From NCBI RefSeq assembly GCF_009833095.1, contig NZ_QRCB01000006.1:1-64000 (forward strand): 64,000 nt of DNA. The letters run 5' to 3'. Position 1 is the first letter of the stretch; each line of letters begins with the position of its first letter. Below, piece by piece: positions 16,761 to 25,724 of this stretch. The notes beneath the pieces were generated by a model. It was not told where the DNA came from. It did not search any database and saw only the letters and a program-made list of their open reading frames with translations. Both the position numbers and the translations under genes were made by a program. This DNA is from Nitrosomonas sp. JL21 (lineage in GTDB: Bacteria > Pseudomonadota > Gammaproteobacteria > Burkholderiales > Nitrosomonadaceae).

Positions 16761-16890
16761 CCGCATACTTGGTATTTTCTTTGAAAGCGTTTGATATTCT
16801 CAACATTCAAGTGACTGACAGCCGGGTAGTCAAAGACATCTCAAACCCGGCCCTAGCTCGTTGAATGTGCGGATACTCTTTGTTGGGTTT

Positions 16891-17244
16891 TTAAAGCCCA
16901 GCCTCTTTTTTCAATCGTGTGATGGCCACAGCTACTGCGCTGGAAGCGTTGGCGTAGCGCTTTCCCGTCGCGAGCAATGCTTCTGCTTCCGTGTACTTGC
17001 CCGCATTGATGGTCTTTGCGACTTTGCCGGCTTCGACATGAAAGGCTGCATGCTTGGCAACGCAATCGGCATGCGATTGAAATTTTGAAAATTTATATTT
17101 GGATTCGCCATGGAGCCATTTGCCCAATTCGCAGCAATTATCCTTGGAAATAGTGGCGTCATCCATTTTTTCCTGTTTTGAAATGGCACTGCGGAATTTA
17201 GTTTTCCACTCCGCATGTTTTTCGATTGCGCTATTCAGATCCAT
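16891..17244 (-). CDS. Stand-alone CZB (zinc-binding) domain protein
   Basis: The protein of 117 residues matches the chemoreceptor zinc-binding domain. It shows the expected His-Cys-His-His set: His9 in A-I-E-K-H-A-E-W, Cys in C-E-L-G-K-W-L-H-G, and two His in H-A-A-F-H-V-E-A. In most proteins CZB sits at the end of a chemoreceptor or diguanylate cyclase; here it is the whole protein, with no membrane or signalling domain. It may sense or buffer zinc for a partner in trans. The ATG is preceded by a GGAGA at a usable distance. Confidence 0.8.
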   Translation of the reverse strand: MDLNSAIEKHAEWKTKFRSAISKQEKMDDATISKDNCCELGKWLHGESKYKFSKFQSHADCVAKHAAFHVEAGKVAKTINAGKYTEAEALLATGKRYANASSAVAVAITRLKKEAGL

Positions 17245-17776
17245 GTGTTCTCTCCAAAATGTGGTTTGTCTATGAAAGCAGAGCTATTGCAAGCAATGCG
17301 TAGTTGACTCGCATTCCACCATGAGGAGTTCCTGGTTCAGAAATGTCCGTCAGTAAAAAGTAACGTCACATTTCCTGAATTCTGAAAGAGTTGTGCTGAT
17401 AGGCGTTATCGTTTGTACCGAATATAAATTTGCAAATAGACTGTTTTTAGGTGGAATTACTGCAAATTGTCGGCGTTGCTGGAGGCGCAGCGAGCCGTCG
17501 TCCTGGAGTCGCTGTTTGCTCCCTTTGGTTGTGAAGTCCTCTGATGTCATTCTGCAGCTTCTGCCTAGTAATCCCTTGGATTTGATCCGTAACGACCCTG
17601 GCGTTGCACACGTTGATTCGATAAAGATCAGGTTGATAATGAATATCTTCCTCCATCTCGAGCGGCGTTTTCGCGATTGAGAAGTCGGCATACACATCAA
17701 AAAGTATCGTAAAACGACATCAGATGCTGACTCGCGAGCAGTTGTACGACAAGCTTTTGGAGCTAGGTCTTGCGCG
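17245..17776. other. Intergenic region with an unexplained coding-like fragment
   Basis: No intact gene is supported. On the minus strand, 17500-17715 reads through without stops as F-D-V-Y-A-D-F-S-I-A-K-T-P-L-E-M followed by EEDIHYQPDLYRINVCNARV. It has a protein-like composition but is cut off at both ends. It matches no family known to me and may be a gene remnant. The rest looks non-coding. Confidence 0.35.
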
Positions 17777-18289
17777 CTATTGCATGCGCTCCACTAGGGC
17801 GTTCGCAATATCGATCGCTGCCTCAGAGAGACCTTTCCGCATCACGCGATCCGCAACGGAGCCTGCCTGGCCACCAAAGCCGTTCTGCCATGTTACCCCG
17901 GCAAGCAGTTGACCGTTGTGCGTGCTGTTCATGCGAGAGCTCGCGCTCTGCGGTTGCTGGTCGTAGCCACCAGCCGCGCGAACGACGAGATATGCATCGA
18001 TTCCCTGCTCCCTAAGCTTGGTTAGACCTTCCGGCTTAGCAATCTCGACTTCGTTGAGATTCAACCGGACGAGCATATTGGTCGTACTGGAAGGGTCGAT
18101 AATCGTGAAGCCACGGTTCGCAAGCTCAATCCCAACAGCGTCTGCGAGCACGCCACCACCGGGTGCAAGAGCAATGACTTTGACGGCATGATGCACCGGC
18201 GGCGCGACAGGTGCAATTGATACTTTCGACGAAGCACAGCCTTGAAGTAGTATTGCGATGAGAATTGTCAACCATAGTCCGAAACTCAT
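17777..18289 (-). CDS. Putative lipoprotein, unknown function
   Basis: From the ATG at 18289 the product has 170 residues and begins with a lipoprotein signal (MSFGLWLTILIAILLQGCAS, lipobox L-Q-G-C). An in-frame upstream extension to 18454 would hide the signal inside the protein, so the shorter start is preferred, although the nearest AGGA is 17 bases away. The mature part has A-P-G-G-G-V-L-A-D-A-V-G-I-E-L and N-R-G-F-T-I-I-D, like proteins that form an ABC-transport or assembly lipoprotein fold. No firm family is claimed. It lies between decayed sequences. Confidence 0.6.
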   Translation of the reverse strand: MSFGLWLTILIAILLQGCASSKVSIAPVAPPVHHAVKVIALAPGGGVLADAVGIELANRGFTIIDPSSTTNMLVRLNLNEVEIAKPEGLTKLREQGIDAYLVVRAAGGYDQQPQSASSRMNSTHNGQLLAGVTWQNGFGGQAGSVADRVMRKGLSEAAIDIANALVERMQ

Positions 18290-18454
18290 CCGAATCAAAT
18301 TTCGCTTTCCTTTAGGTGGAGTTGAAAACGTCCAATGCAAAATATAAAAAATTTTGTCCAATATTCTTGTAGGTAATGTCATGGAATTACAGTGATGTTT
18401 TGTTATCATATTAATTGATTGACCAAAACAAATAGTATAAGCACATAATACCAA

Positions 18455-18613
18455 TTACTCGATCAAGTCCGTGAAAAAATACAAACACTATAGCTTAGGT
18501 ACAGAAGAAACTTATATTGCATGGATTAAACACTATGTTATTTTTACGGCACGCGTCGTCCGGCTGAAATCGGAGCGGTTGAAGTAAAACAGTTTTTTGT
18601 TTTATCTGGTTAA
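18455..18613 (+). pseudogene. Integron-type tyrosine recombinase, N-terminal remnant
   Basis: Three frame-shifted pieces on the plus strand spell out an integrase start. They are LDQVREKIQT (from 18458), HYSLGTEETYIAWIKHYV (from 18486, a different frame) and FYGTRRPAEIGAVEVKQF (from about 18542, back in the first frame). These match the SAM-like N-terminal domain of IntI/phage integrases, where H-Y-S-x-R-T-E-x-x-Y-x-x-W-I and H-P-x-E-M-G-A-x-E-V are conserved. At least two frameshifts and the loss of the catalytic domain make it a pseudogene. No attC or attI sites were seen. Confidence 0.75.
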
Positions 18614-18751
18614 TGAATCTCGAGTATTCAATAATTGGTATAAAATTAATCGATACACCCAGTGTACCTTTATCGCTATAAAAGATTTCAGCACGTTTTA
18701 AATTAACGTTGTAAAGTTACTGCTTGTCCTTCGGGTTATTTGTAAAAATCA

Positions 18752-21700
18752 ATGACAATTGATCCGATTCTGAATTCAATGAAAAAACTTTCCCCTGAGA
18801 TGATTGCCCGGCGGCTTGCGCATTTGCCTAAGCCTGTCTTTTCCGAAGAATTACCGGTCAACGCGCGCCGTGAAGAAATCAAGCGGGCGATTGAGCAACA
18901 TCAGGTGGTGATCATTTGCGGTGAAACCGGTTCGGGCAAAACGACGCAGATTCCCAAGATTTGCCTGGAACTCGGGCGCGGCGTTCAAGGCTTGATCGGC
19001 CATACGCAGCCACGACGCATTGCCGCACGAACGGTCGCAGCGCGTATCGCCTCGGAATTGGATAGTCCGGTCGGCCAAGCGGTGGGCTATAAAGTGCGGT
19101 TTGCTGACAAAATCAATCCGGACAGCTATGTCAAGCTGATGACCGATGGCATTCTGCTGGCGGAAACGCAGAGTGATCCATTATTGCAGTCGTATGACAC
19201 GCTGATCATCGACGAAGCGCACGAGCGCAGCCTGAACATCGATTTCCTGATCGGCTACATCAAGCAACTGCTGTCCCAGCGGTCGGATCTTAAATTGATC
19301 GTGACTTCTGCCACTATCGATGCGCAGCGCTTTTCCCGGCATTTCAACGATGCACCGGTCATTGAAGTGACTGGCCGGATGTATCCGGTTGAAGTGTTGT
19401 ATCGTTCCATCGGTGTGGACGATGACGAAGAGGATGATGGACAGCGCGCCATTGCGAATGCCGTCGATGAACTGGTCGCGACCGGGCCGGGGGACATTCT
19501 GGTGTTTTTGCCGGGGGAACGGGAGATTCGGGAAACGGCAGAAACTCTGCGCAAGCACCATTTTGATCGAGCTCGGCCGGGTTTTCTCGGTGTCGAAATT
19601 CTGCCGTTATTTGCACGGCTGTCGTTTGCCGAGCAGGAGCGTGTGTTTCAGACCGGCAATACGCGCCGCATCGTACTGGCTACCAATGTGGCCGAGACTT
19701 CCTTGACAGTGCCCGGCATCCGCTATGTGATCGATACCGGGTTGGCGCGGATCAACCGCTATAGTTACCGCAACAAAGTCGAGCAACTGCTGGTGGAAAA
19801 AATATCGCGAGCCTCTGCCAATCAGCGCGCCGGGCGCTGTGGGCGCGTCGCGAATGGCGTGTGTATTCGTTTGTATTCCGAACTGGATTATCAGGGTCGC
19901 GCAGAATTTACCGATCCGGAAATTTTGCGCTCATCGCTGGCCGCCGTCATTTTGCGCATGCAATCGCTCAAAATCGGCGATGTCGAGAATTTTCCGTTTT
20001 TGCAACCGCCGCCGCCGCGCATGATCGCCGATGGCTATCAGTTACTGGCGGAATTGGGCGCAGTGGATGACAGTCGGCAACTGACTTCGATCGGTTGGCG
20101 TCTGGCAAAATTTCCATTGGATCCCAAAATTGCGCGCATGATTCTGGCGGCGAAACAGGAAAACTGCCTGCATGAGATCCTGATCATTGCGTCGGCGCTG
20201 AGTGTGCAAGATCCGCGCGACCGGCCCTTTGAACATCAGGCAGCGGCTGACGACGCGCATCGGCGTTTCCGGGATGAGCATTCTGACTTTCTCGCTTACC
20301 TGAAGCTGTGGAATTTTTTTGACGATCTGTTGAAACACAAGAAATCCACGCGAAAATTGATTGCGTACTGTCGCGAGCAGTTTTTGTCCTACCGTCGGCT
20401 GCGCGAATGGCGCGAGATTCATGGACAGTTGCAGGTCTTGATGAGCGAACTGGGTTTCAGAGCCAATGAAGTACCTGCCAAATATGAGGAGATCCATCGT
20501 GCGTTACTGACTGGGTTATTAGGCAATATTGGCTTCAAAACCGAAAAGGAAGGCGAATACCTGGGTGCACGCGGGATCAAGTTTGCTATTTTTCCCGGCT
20601 CAGTGCTGAAAAAAGCCAAAGTAAAGTGGGTGGTGGCTGCAGAATTGGTCGAAACCAGCAAATTGTATGCGCGCTGTGTGGCCAAGATCGAGCCATCCTG
20701 GCTGGAAAAAATGGCCGGCAATGTGTGCAAAAAACATTACTTTGAGCCGCATTGGGAAAAGAAACGGGCACAAGTGGTGGCGTATGAACGAGTCACATTG
20801 TATGGCTTGACGATCGTGCCGAAGCGACCGGTGCATTACGGACCGATCAATCCCCGGGAAGCACGGGAGATTTTTATCCGCTCGGCGCTGGTGTCAGGAG
20901 AATATCTCACTCAAGCGCCTTTCTTTGCGCATAACCAGCATCTTATCCATGACATCGAAGAACTCGAACATAAAGCGCGGCGCCAGGATGTATTGGTTGA
21001 TGAGGAGGAAATTTTCGCTTTTTATGATGCGCTGATTCCTGAGAAGGTCATTAATGGTGCGGGTTTTGAGCAATGGCGCAAGCAGGCTGAGCAGAACAAT
21101 CCTCATGTGCTGTATCTGAATCGCGAATCGCTGATGCGGCATCAGGCCGATCGCATTACTGATGTGCAATTTCCAGAAACGCTGGCATTACCGGACGGCA
21201 GCGTGTTAGCGCTCAAGTATCGCTTTGATCCCGGTCATCCGTTGGATGGCGTGACAGTCCGGGTGCCTCTGCCGCTATTGAATCGTCTTGATCCGAAACA
21301 GATCGATTATGTGGTCCCGGGTCTCATACGCGAAAAGATCACTTGGCTGCTCAAGGCACTGCCGAAGCAGATTCGGCGCATGCTGGTGCCCTTGCCGGAC
21401 ACGGTGACGGAATTTTTACAGGCGCATTTGGATGCCATGCCGGACACGTCATTGCTCGATGCGTTGGCTGCATTCGTGCTCAGTAAAACTACGCTGACTG
21501 TTCCGGCTGGAACGTGGCAAGTCAAGGAAATGCCTGCACATTTGCTGATGAATGTCCAAATCGTCGACGATACCGGTCAGGATATGGCGATGAGCCGTGA
21601 TTTGTCTGAACTGCAGGCTCATCTGGGCAAAGCTGCGCAGATGACATTTGTGTCACGTGGCGAGACGAGCGAGAAAGTCAGCATCGAACGGGACCATATT

Positions 21701-22543
21701 ACCCGTTGGGATTTTGGCGATTTGCCGTTAGACATCGCCTTTCAGCGTAATCATCAGCGGTTGACCGGTTATCCTGCGCTGGTGGATCAAACGGATAGCA
21801 CTGCCATCCGCTTATTCGACACGCAAGTTGCAGCGAATGCGGCAATGCGCCTGGGCGTTCGGCGCTTGTTGTGCTTGGCGCTGAAGGAACAGCTCAGGCA
21901 ATTCGAAAAAAATCTGCCTGGGCTCAGGCAAGCAAGCCTGCAATTGGCAGCTTGCATACAGCCGGGTGATCTGAAGCAGGACATGCTGAGCGTCATCATT
22001 GAACGGGCATTGTTGAACAATGATCCGCTGCCGCGCACAGAAGCCGAATTTGCCGCGCAGTGTCAGCGGGCAAGAAATCGCTTGCCGGAGGTGGCCGCTG
22101 CGCTCGCCCGGCTGTTACAGGAAATCGGCGCTGAATATCAAATTCTGGTCGGTAAAATGAGTAATGTCCGCGTGAGCAGAATCAAGAATGAATTGGCCGG
22201 GCAGATTGAATATTTGGTTTATCCGGGTTTCCTCAGTCAAACGCCCTGGCAGAATCTGCAGCAATTTCCTCGCTACATCAAAGGTATGTCAGTAAGAACC
22301 GAGAAATTTGTCAATAACCCTGGGCGCGATGAAACGAATGGCCGGGAAGTCAATGCGTTGTGGCAACAATATCTGCAGCGCCTGGAAAAGCATCGCGCCA
22401 GCGGCGTAAGCGATGAGCATCTGCTCGAATTTCGTTGGAACATCGAAGAATTGCGAGTGTCTCTCTTTGCGCAGGAATTAAAAACGCCTTACCCCATTTC
22501 CATTAAGCGTTTGCAAAAGCTCTGGGATAGCGTGCATGCTTGA
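18752..22543 (+). CDS. hrpA: ATP-dependent RNA helicase HrpA
   Basis: This DEAH-box helicase has 1263 residues, close to the E. coli length of about 1300. Motifs in order are GETGSGKTTQ (motif I), DEAH in IIDEAHERS (II), SATID (III), and QRAGRCGR (VI). The helicase-associated domains and a long C-terminal DUF3418 region follow. HrpA resolves stalled ribosomes and processes certain mRNAs. ATG start; no strong ribosome site. The gene's higher GC content sets it apart from the worn A/T-rich sequence just upstream. Confidence 0.95.
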   Translation: MTIDPILNSMKKLSPEMIARRLAHLPKPVFSEELPVNARREEIKRAIEQHQVVIICGETGSGKTTQIPKICLELGRGVQGLIGHTQPRRIAARTVAARIASELDSPVGQAVGYKVRFADKINPDSYVKLMTDGILLAETQSDPLLQSYDTLIIDEAHERSLNIDFLIGYIKQLLSQRSDLKLIVTSATIDAQRFSRHFNDAPVIEVTGRMYPVEVLYRSIGVDDDEEDDGQRAIANAVDELVATGPGDILVFLPGEREIRETAETLRKHHFDRARPGFLGVEILPLFARLSFAEQERVFQTGNTRRIVLATNVAETSLTVPGIRYVIDTGLARINRYSYRNKVEQLLVEKISRASANQRAGRCGRVANGVCIRLYSELDYQGRAEFTDPEILRSSLAAVILRMQSLKIGDVENFPFLQPPPPRMIADGYQLLAELGAVDDSRQLTSIGWRLAKFPLDPKIARMILAAKQENCLHEILIIASALSVQDPRDRPFEHQAAADDAHRRFRDEHSDFLAYLKLWNFFDDLLKHKKSTRKLIAYCREQFLSYRRLREWREIHGQLQVLMSELGFRANEVPAKYEEIHRALLTGLLGNIGFKTEKEGEYLGARGIKFAIFPGSVLKKAKVKWVVAAELVETSKLYARCVAKIEPSWLEKMAGNVCKKHYFEPHWEKKRAQVVAYERVTLYGLTIVPKRPVHYGPINPREAREIFIRSALVSGEYLTQAPFFAHNQHLIHDIEELEHKARRQDVLVDEEEIFAFYDALIPEKVINGAGFEQWRKQAEQNNPHVLYLNRESLMRHQADRITDVQFPETLALPDGSVLALKYRFDPGHPLDGVTVRVPLPLLNRLDPKQIDYVVPGLIREKITWLLKALPKQIRRMLVPLPDTVTEFLQAHLDAMPDTSLLDALAAFVLSKTTLTVPAGTWQVKEMPAHLLMNVQIVDDTGQDMAMSRDLSELQAHLGKAAQMTFVSRGETSEKVSIERDHITRWDFGDLPLDIAFQRNHQRLTGYPALVDQTDSTAIRLFDTQVAANAAMRLGVRRLLCLALKEQLRQFEKNLPGLRQASLQLAACIQPGDLKQDMLSVIIERALLNNDPLPRTEAEFAAQCQRARNRLPEVAAALARLLQEIGAEYQILVGKMSNVRVSRIKNELAGQIEYLVYPGFLSQTPWQNLQQFPRYIKGMSVRTEKFVNNPGRDETNGREVNALWQQYLQRLEKHRASGVSDEHLLEFRWNIEELRVSLFAQELKTPYPISIKRLQKLWDSVHA

Positions 22544-22595
22544 AATGGGGCATATTCCCAAGTCTTTTCGAGGCATGGCAGTAGCTGTGCGTTCC

Positions 22596-22601
22596 TATAA
22601 T
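22596..22601 (+). promoter_or_regulatory. Perfect -10 box (TATAAT) upstream of the SmbP-like gene
   Basis: TATAAT lies 33 bases before the ATG. No good -35 stands at 16-18 bases. A GG-N10-GC pair (22577-22590) overlaps, so a sigma-54-type site cannot be excluded. This is weak support only. Confidence 0.3.
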
Positions 22602-22633
22602 GATTTTTTTGTCAGGTAAGATCGGAAATTTCA

Positions 22634-22981
22634 ATGATGCGTTCATGCAGAGCGATGTATTGTGGCCTTTGGTGGCTGTTTGCTGGATCCATACTGTCGG
22701 CATGCGGTGTGGAAAACCATCTGCATCAGGCTATTCGCTACGCTGAAGCGGCGGTCATTGCGGATGATGGCGAAACCATTGTAAAACACTCTGAGACAGC
22801 AAAAAATCACGCACTCCTGGCGCAGAATCAACATAATATTTCATCAGCGGACCGAATTCATTTAGCGGTTGGCATTGTCAGCCTGGAGCAAGCCATCAGG
22901 AATGGAAAGTTCGAGGCGGATGATTCTGCAAGAAAAGCCGCACGAGGCGCAATGATTCATTTCAAGGAAGTTCGAAAATAA
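22634..22981 (+). CDS. SmbP-like small metal-binding lipoprotein
   Basis: The protein of 115 residues has a lipoprotein signal ending in L-S-A-C (Cys24). Helical repeats follow that resemble Nitrosomonas SmbP: HLHQAIRYAEAAVIADDG, IVKHSETAKNHALLAQ and a later L-E-Q-A-I-R segment. SmbP is a periplasmic four-helix protein of heptad-like repeats that binds copper and other metals through many His and acidic residues. This version is membrane-anchored and poorer in His than the model protein, so metal capacity may be lower. It may help with copper stress in an ammonia oxidiser; this is inferred. Confidence 0.7.
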   Translation: MMRSCRAMYCGLWWLFAGSILSACGVENHLHQAIRYAEAAVIADDGETIVKHSETAKNHALLAQNQHNISSADRIHLAVGIVSLEQAIRNGKFEADDSARKAARGAMIHFKEVRK

Positions 22982-23395
22982 GCATCAGTCAATGAGCCGT
23001 TTGCTCATGCGAATTGAACGATTACGAAGGTAATCAGAATTCACTGAGCGTGCTGAAATTCTGAACGGATTCCCAGCAAGTGAAGGACGACTTTAATTGA
23101 GCGATCACGATGGCTTATGGACTGAACTTTGCCCATAGGTGAGAAGTATCAAGCTTTGCCGCATTTCGTTCAATGACATCTGATTCCTGCCCAACTGTCT
23201 ATTTTTATATTCTCAATTGGAATAAGAAATGAAATTTTTCAGCAAAAAGAGAATTTATCTGATTGTCAGCACGATGTTTACCACGTAGTATTTGTCGCTT
23301 TTCTTACAAATGTAATGAGTAACCTTATCTCCTAGATGCATGCTGGTTTTGCGTTTTGATTTTAATGACTTATCTTTTACAAGGAACTCTTGATT
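22982..23395. other. Intergenic region, no gene seen
   Basis: About 410 bases with no supported frame. A small palindrome (ATGAGC/GCTCAT around 22993-23009) is too weak for a terminator. AAGGA at 23381-23385 serves the next gene. Confidence 0.4.
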
Positions 23396-25339
23396 ATGAC
23401 AACGATTAATTTATCCGATCTGAATGGCAGCAATGGTTATCGTGTGGATGGGGCATTACCGTATGATGCCGTGGGCAATTCAGTGAGCAATGCCGGGGAT
23501 ATCAATGGAGATGGCTTTGATGATGTCATCATCGGAACTTGGAAAAGCAATCTGAATGGTACCGAATCAGGCTCAAGCTATGTAGTGTTTGGCACGGCAT
23601 CAGGTACGGTTGCAGAAGTGGATCTGACGAGTCTGGATGGCAGCAATGGTTTCCGTCTGGATGGCACCGGGCAGTTTGAACGGCTGGGCGCATCCGTCAG
23701 TACTGCAGGCGATGTCAATGGCGATGGCCTTGAGGATATCATCATCGGTGCGCGTTTGACCGACCGTAGCAGTACAAGTTATGGTTTTAGCATGGGAACC
23801 GGCGCGAGCTACGTGGTATTCGGACAGTCGACAGGATTCAATCCTGTCATGGATTTATCCCAACTCGACGGCAGCAATGGCTTCCGCCTCGATGGGCGAT
23901 CAGCCATCAATGCATCCGGCCATATCGTCAGCAATGCAGGAGATGTGAACGGCGATGGATTTGGTGATTTGATCATCGGCGCTCCCGATCCATTTTCATA
24001 TACTCCCGAAGATAACGCTCGTTCATCGGGTGATGCCTATGTGGTATTCGGAAAAGCGTCGGGCTTCAGCGCCGCATTGCAACTATCCAGTTTGACCGGC
24101 GTGGATGGGTTCCGGGTCGAAGGTATCGGGGGCGACCATTTGGGGGCTGCGGTCAGCAGCGCCGGAGATATTAATGGGGATGGATTCGATGATGTGATCA
24201 TCAGTGCCGATGGATACTATGGAGATAACAGTTACGTAGTTTTTGGCAATGCCGCCGGCTTCAATGCATCGATAGATGTGCTGAGCCTGAATGGCAGCAA
24301 TGGCTTTCAATTGCGCGGTACCCAGCAGTCATTCAATGACGCGGGGGATATCAATGGCGACGGGTTTGACGATTTGATCGCTGGAAATCATGTCGTATTC
24401 GGTAAGAATTCGGGATTCGATGCCGTCGTCGATGTCACGGCGCTCGATGGCACGAATGGTTTTAACTTTATCTTGCCGACGACGTTTTTTGTGATCAGTG
24501 GCGCTGGTGACGTCAACGCTGACGGATTTGACGACCTGATCGTTGGCGAACGCTTTCAGGGTGTCGATGTAAACAGCCAAGCAGGCGTCAGTTATTTGGT
24601 ATATGGCAAGGCTAGCGGATTTGGCGCTACCTTGGATCTCACCAATTTCGATGAAACGCTGGGCATTCGGTTCGAAGGGGTTGCATCGAATGATTTTTCA
24701 GGCAGTGCAGTCAGCAGCGCGGGTGATGTCAATAATGACGGATTTGATGATGTGATCATCGGTGCGTCGGGCGCTGATCCGCATGGAGAAGAATCCGGTT
24801 CGAGCTATATCGTTTTGGGTGGAAATTCCTCGATCAATGAACCCGTGTTACAGGGTACCCCGGGCGATGACCAGCTAATCGGCACGAATTTGGCCGAACG
24901 GTTTGAAGCCGGCGACGGAAACGACACATTGATCGGGCGGGGCGGAGCCGATATATTTCACGCCGGTGCCGGCAATGACTATATTCGTGTTGGCAATTTA
25001 GACTTTGCACTAGTCGAGGGTGGGGAAGGTGACGATACGTTGGGTCTGGGCAACAAAGAGCTCAATCTTGATCTAGCGAATGCGGCAGGCAAGATCAGCG
25101 GCATTGAAACCATCTTTTTGTATGGGTCTGGCGATAATACTCTCACGCTCACTGCAACGGATGTGATTAATTTGTCAGATAGTAGCAATACCTTGAAGAT
25201 TTTGGGAAATGCCGGTGATCGCATCGTAGGGTTGGCTAGCGGCTGGGAAGATGGGGGAATCAATGGAAGCCTGCATACCTTTACCAGTGGTGATGCGATA
25301 TTGCTGGTTGGTCTGAACGTAACTACTGATTTCATCTAG
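23396..25339 (+). CDS. Secreted FG-GAP beta-propeller protein with RTX C-terminus
   Basis: A protein of about 647 residues contains seven FG-GAP/integrin-type repeats. Each has a calcium-loop motif close to D-I-N-G-D-G-F-D-D-V-I-I-G, the sixth and seventh as DVNADGFDDLIVG and DVNNDGFDDVIIG. Seven units predict one closed seven-bladed propeller. The C-terminal part has RTX nonapeptide-like repeats (GDGNDTLIGRGGADIF, GAGNDYI). There is no N-terminal signal, which with the RTX end indicates type I secretion. The ATG at 23396 is preferred over an in-frame TTG at 23390 because AAGGA is 10 bases upstream of it. A role in adhesion is likely but not shown; no transporter is adjacent. Confidence 0.88.
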   Translation: MTTINLSDLNGSNGYRVDGALPYDAVGNSVSNAGDINGDGFDDVIIGTWKSNLNGTESGSSYVVFGTASGTVAEVDLTSLDGSNGFRLDGTGQFERLGASVSTAGDVNGDGLEDIIIGARLTDRSSTSYGFSMGTGASYVVFGQSTGFNPVMDLSQLDGSNGFRLDGRSAINASGHIVSNAGDVNGDGFGDLIIGAPDPFSYTPEDNARSSGDAYVVFGKASGFSAALQLSSLTGVDGFRVEGIGGDHLGAAVSSAGDINGDGFDDVIISADGYYGDNSYVVFGNAAGFNASIDVLSLNGSNGFQLRGTQQSFNDAGDINGDGFDDLIAGNHVVFGKNSGFDAVVDVTALDGTNGFNFILPTTFFVISGAGDVNADGFDDLIVGERFQGVDVNSQAGVSYLVYGKASGFGATLDLTNFDETLGIRFEGVASNDFSGSAVSSAGDVNNDGFDDVIIGASGADPHGEESGSSYIVLGGNSSINEPVLQGTPGDDQLIGTNLAERFEAGDGNDTLIGRGGADIFHAGAGNDYIRVGNLDFALVEGGEGDDTLGLGNKELNLDLANAAGKISGIETIFLYGSGDNTLTLTATDVINLSDSSNTLKILGNAGDRIVGLASGWEDGGINGSLHTFTSGDAILLVGLNVTTDFI

Positions 25340-25724
25340 ATTTGATCTAACCGCTTTAGCTCCGGTCTGCGCAGTGGTGAGTGAGCATTCATGAACTCGG
25401 CAATGCCCGGAGCCAAACAAGAGCGGTCAGATTCTCTTTTGATGAAGTGAATTAGCTGGGTAGCTGTAGCCTTTTGGCATCAATATAATCATCTGCTTCA
25501 ATTTCCACTCTTAATTAAACCGTCAGGAGAGACTCAAGAAGTAGCCCTGCGTTGCTTTACTTCAATTCAATTGAGAGTATAGTCAATTCCTGCTTATTTT
25601 CGGTCACGGAAAATTTCCGGTGCCAATATTGGCGTGTTGAGCTTGTGTCAATATCTCATGACCGAGCATAGTCGCTTAAAAAGCTTGCAGAGAACGAGTC
25701 ACTCAAATAACGATGGATTAATGA
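25340..25724. other. Intergenic region, no gene seen
   Basis: About 385 bases. A 7-bp inverted repeat (GCTCCGG and CCGGAGC) spans about 25365-25420 but lacks a T-run. No promoter is convincing and no reading frame is supported. Confidence 0.35.

Noticed and set aside
16821-16851. Inverted repeat GCCGGGT/ACCCGGC after the GST gene as terminator
   Set aside because: A 17-base loop and no T-run on either side; too weak for an intrinsic terminator.
17350-17700. A 116-codon minus-strand frame overlapping the intergenic fragment
   Set aside because: Composition is unlike a protein (clusters of Arg and Ser), no ribosome site, and another frame over the same stretch looks more protein-like.
22576-22590. 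Sigma-54-like TGGCA...TGC before the SmbP-like gene
   Set aside because: Only a partial match to the consensus, and a perfect TATAAT overlaps the same place; the evidence does not separate the two.
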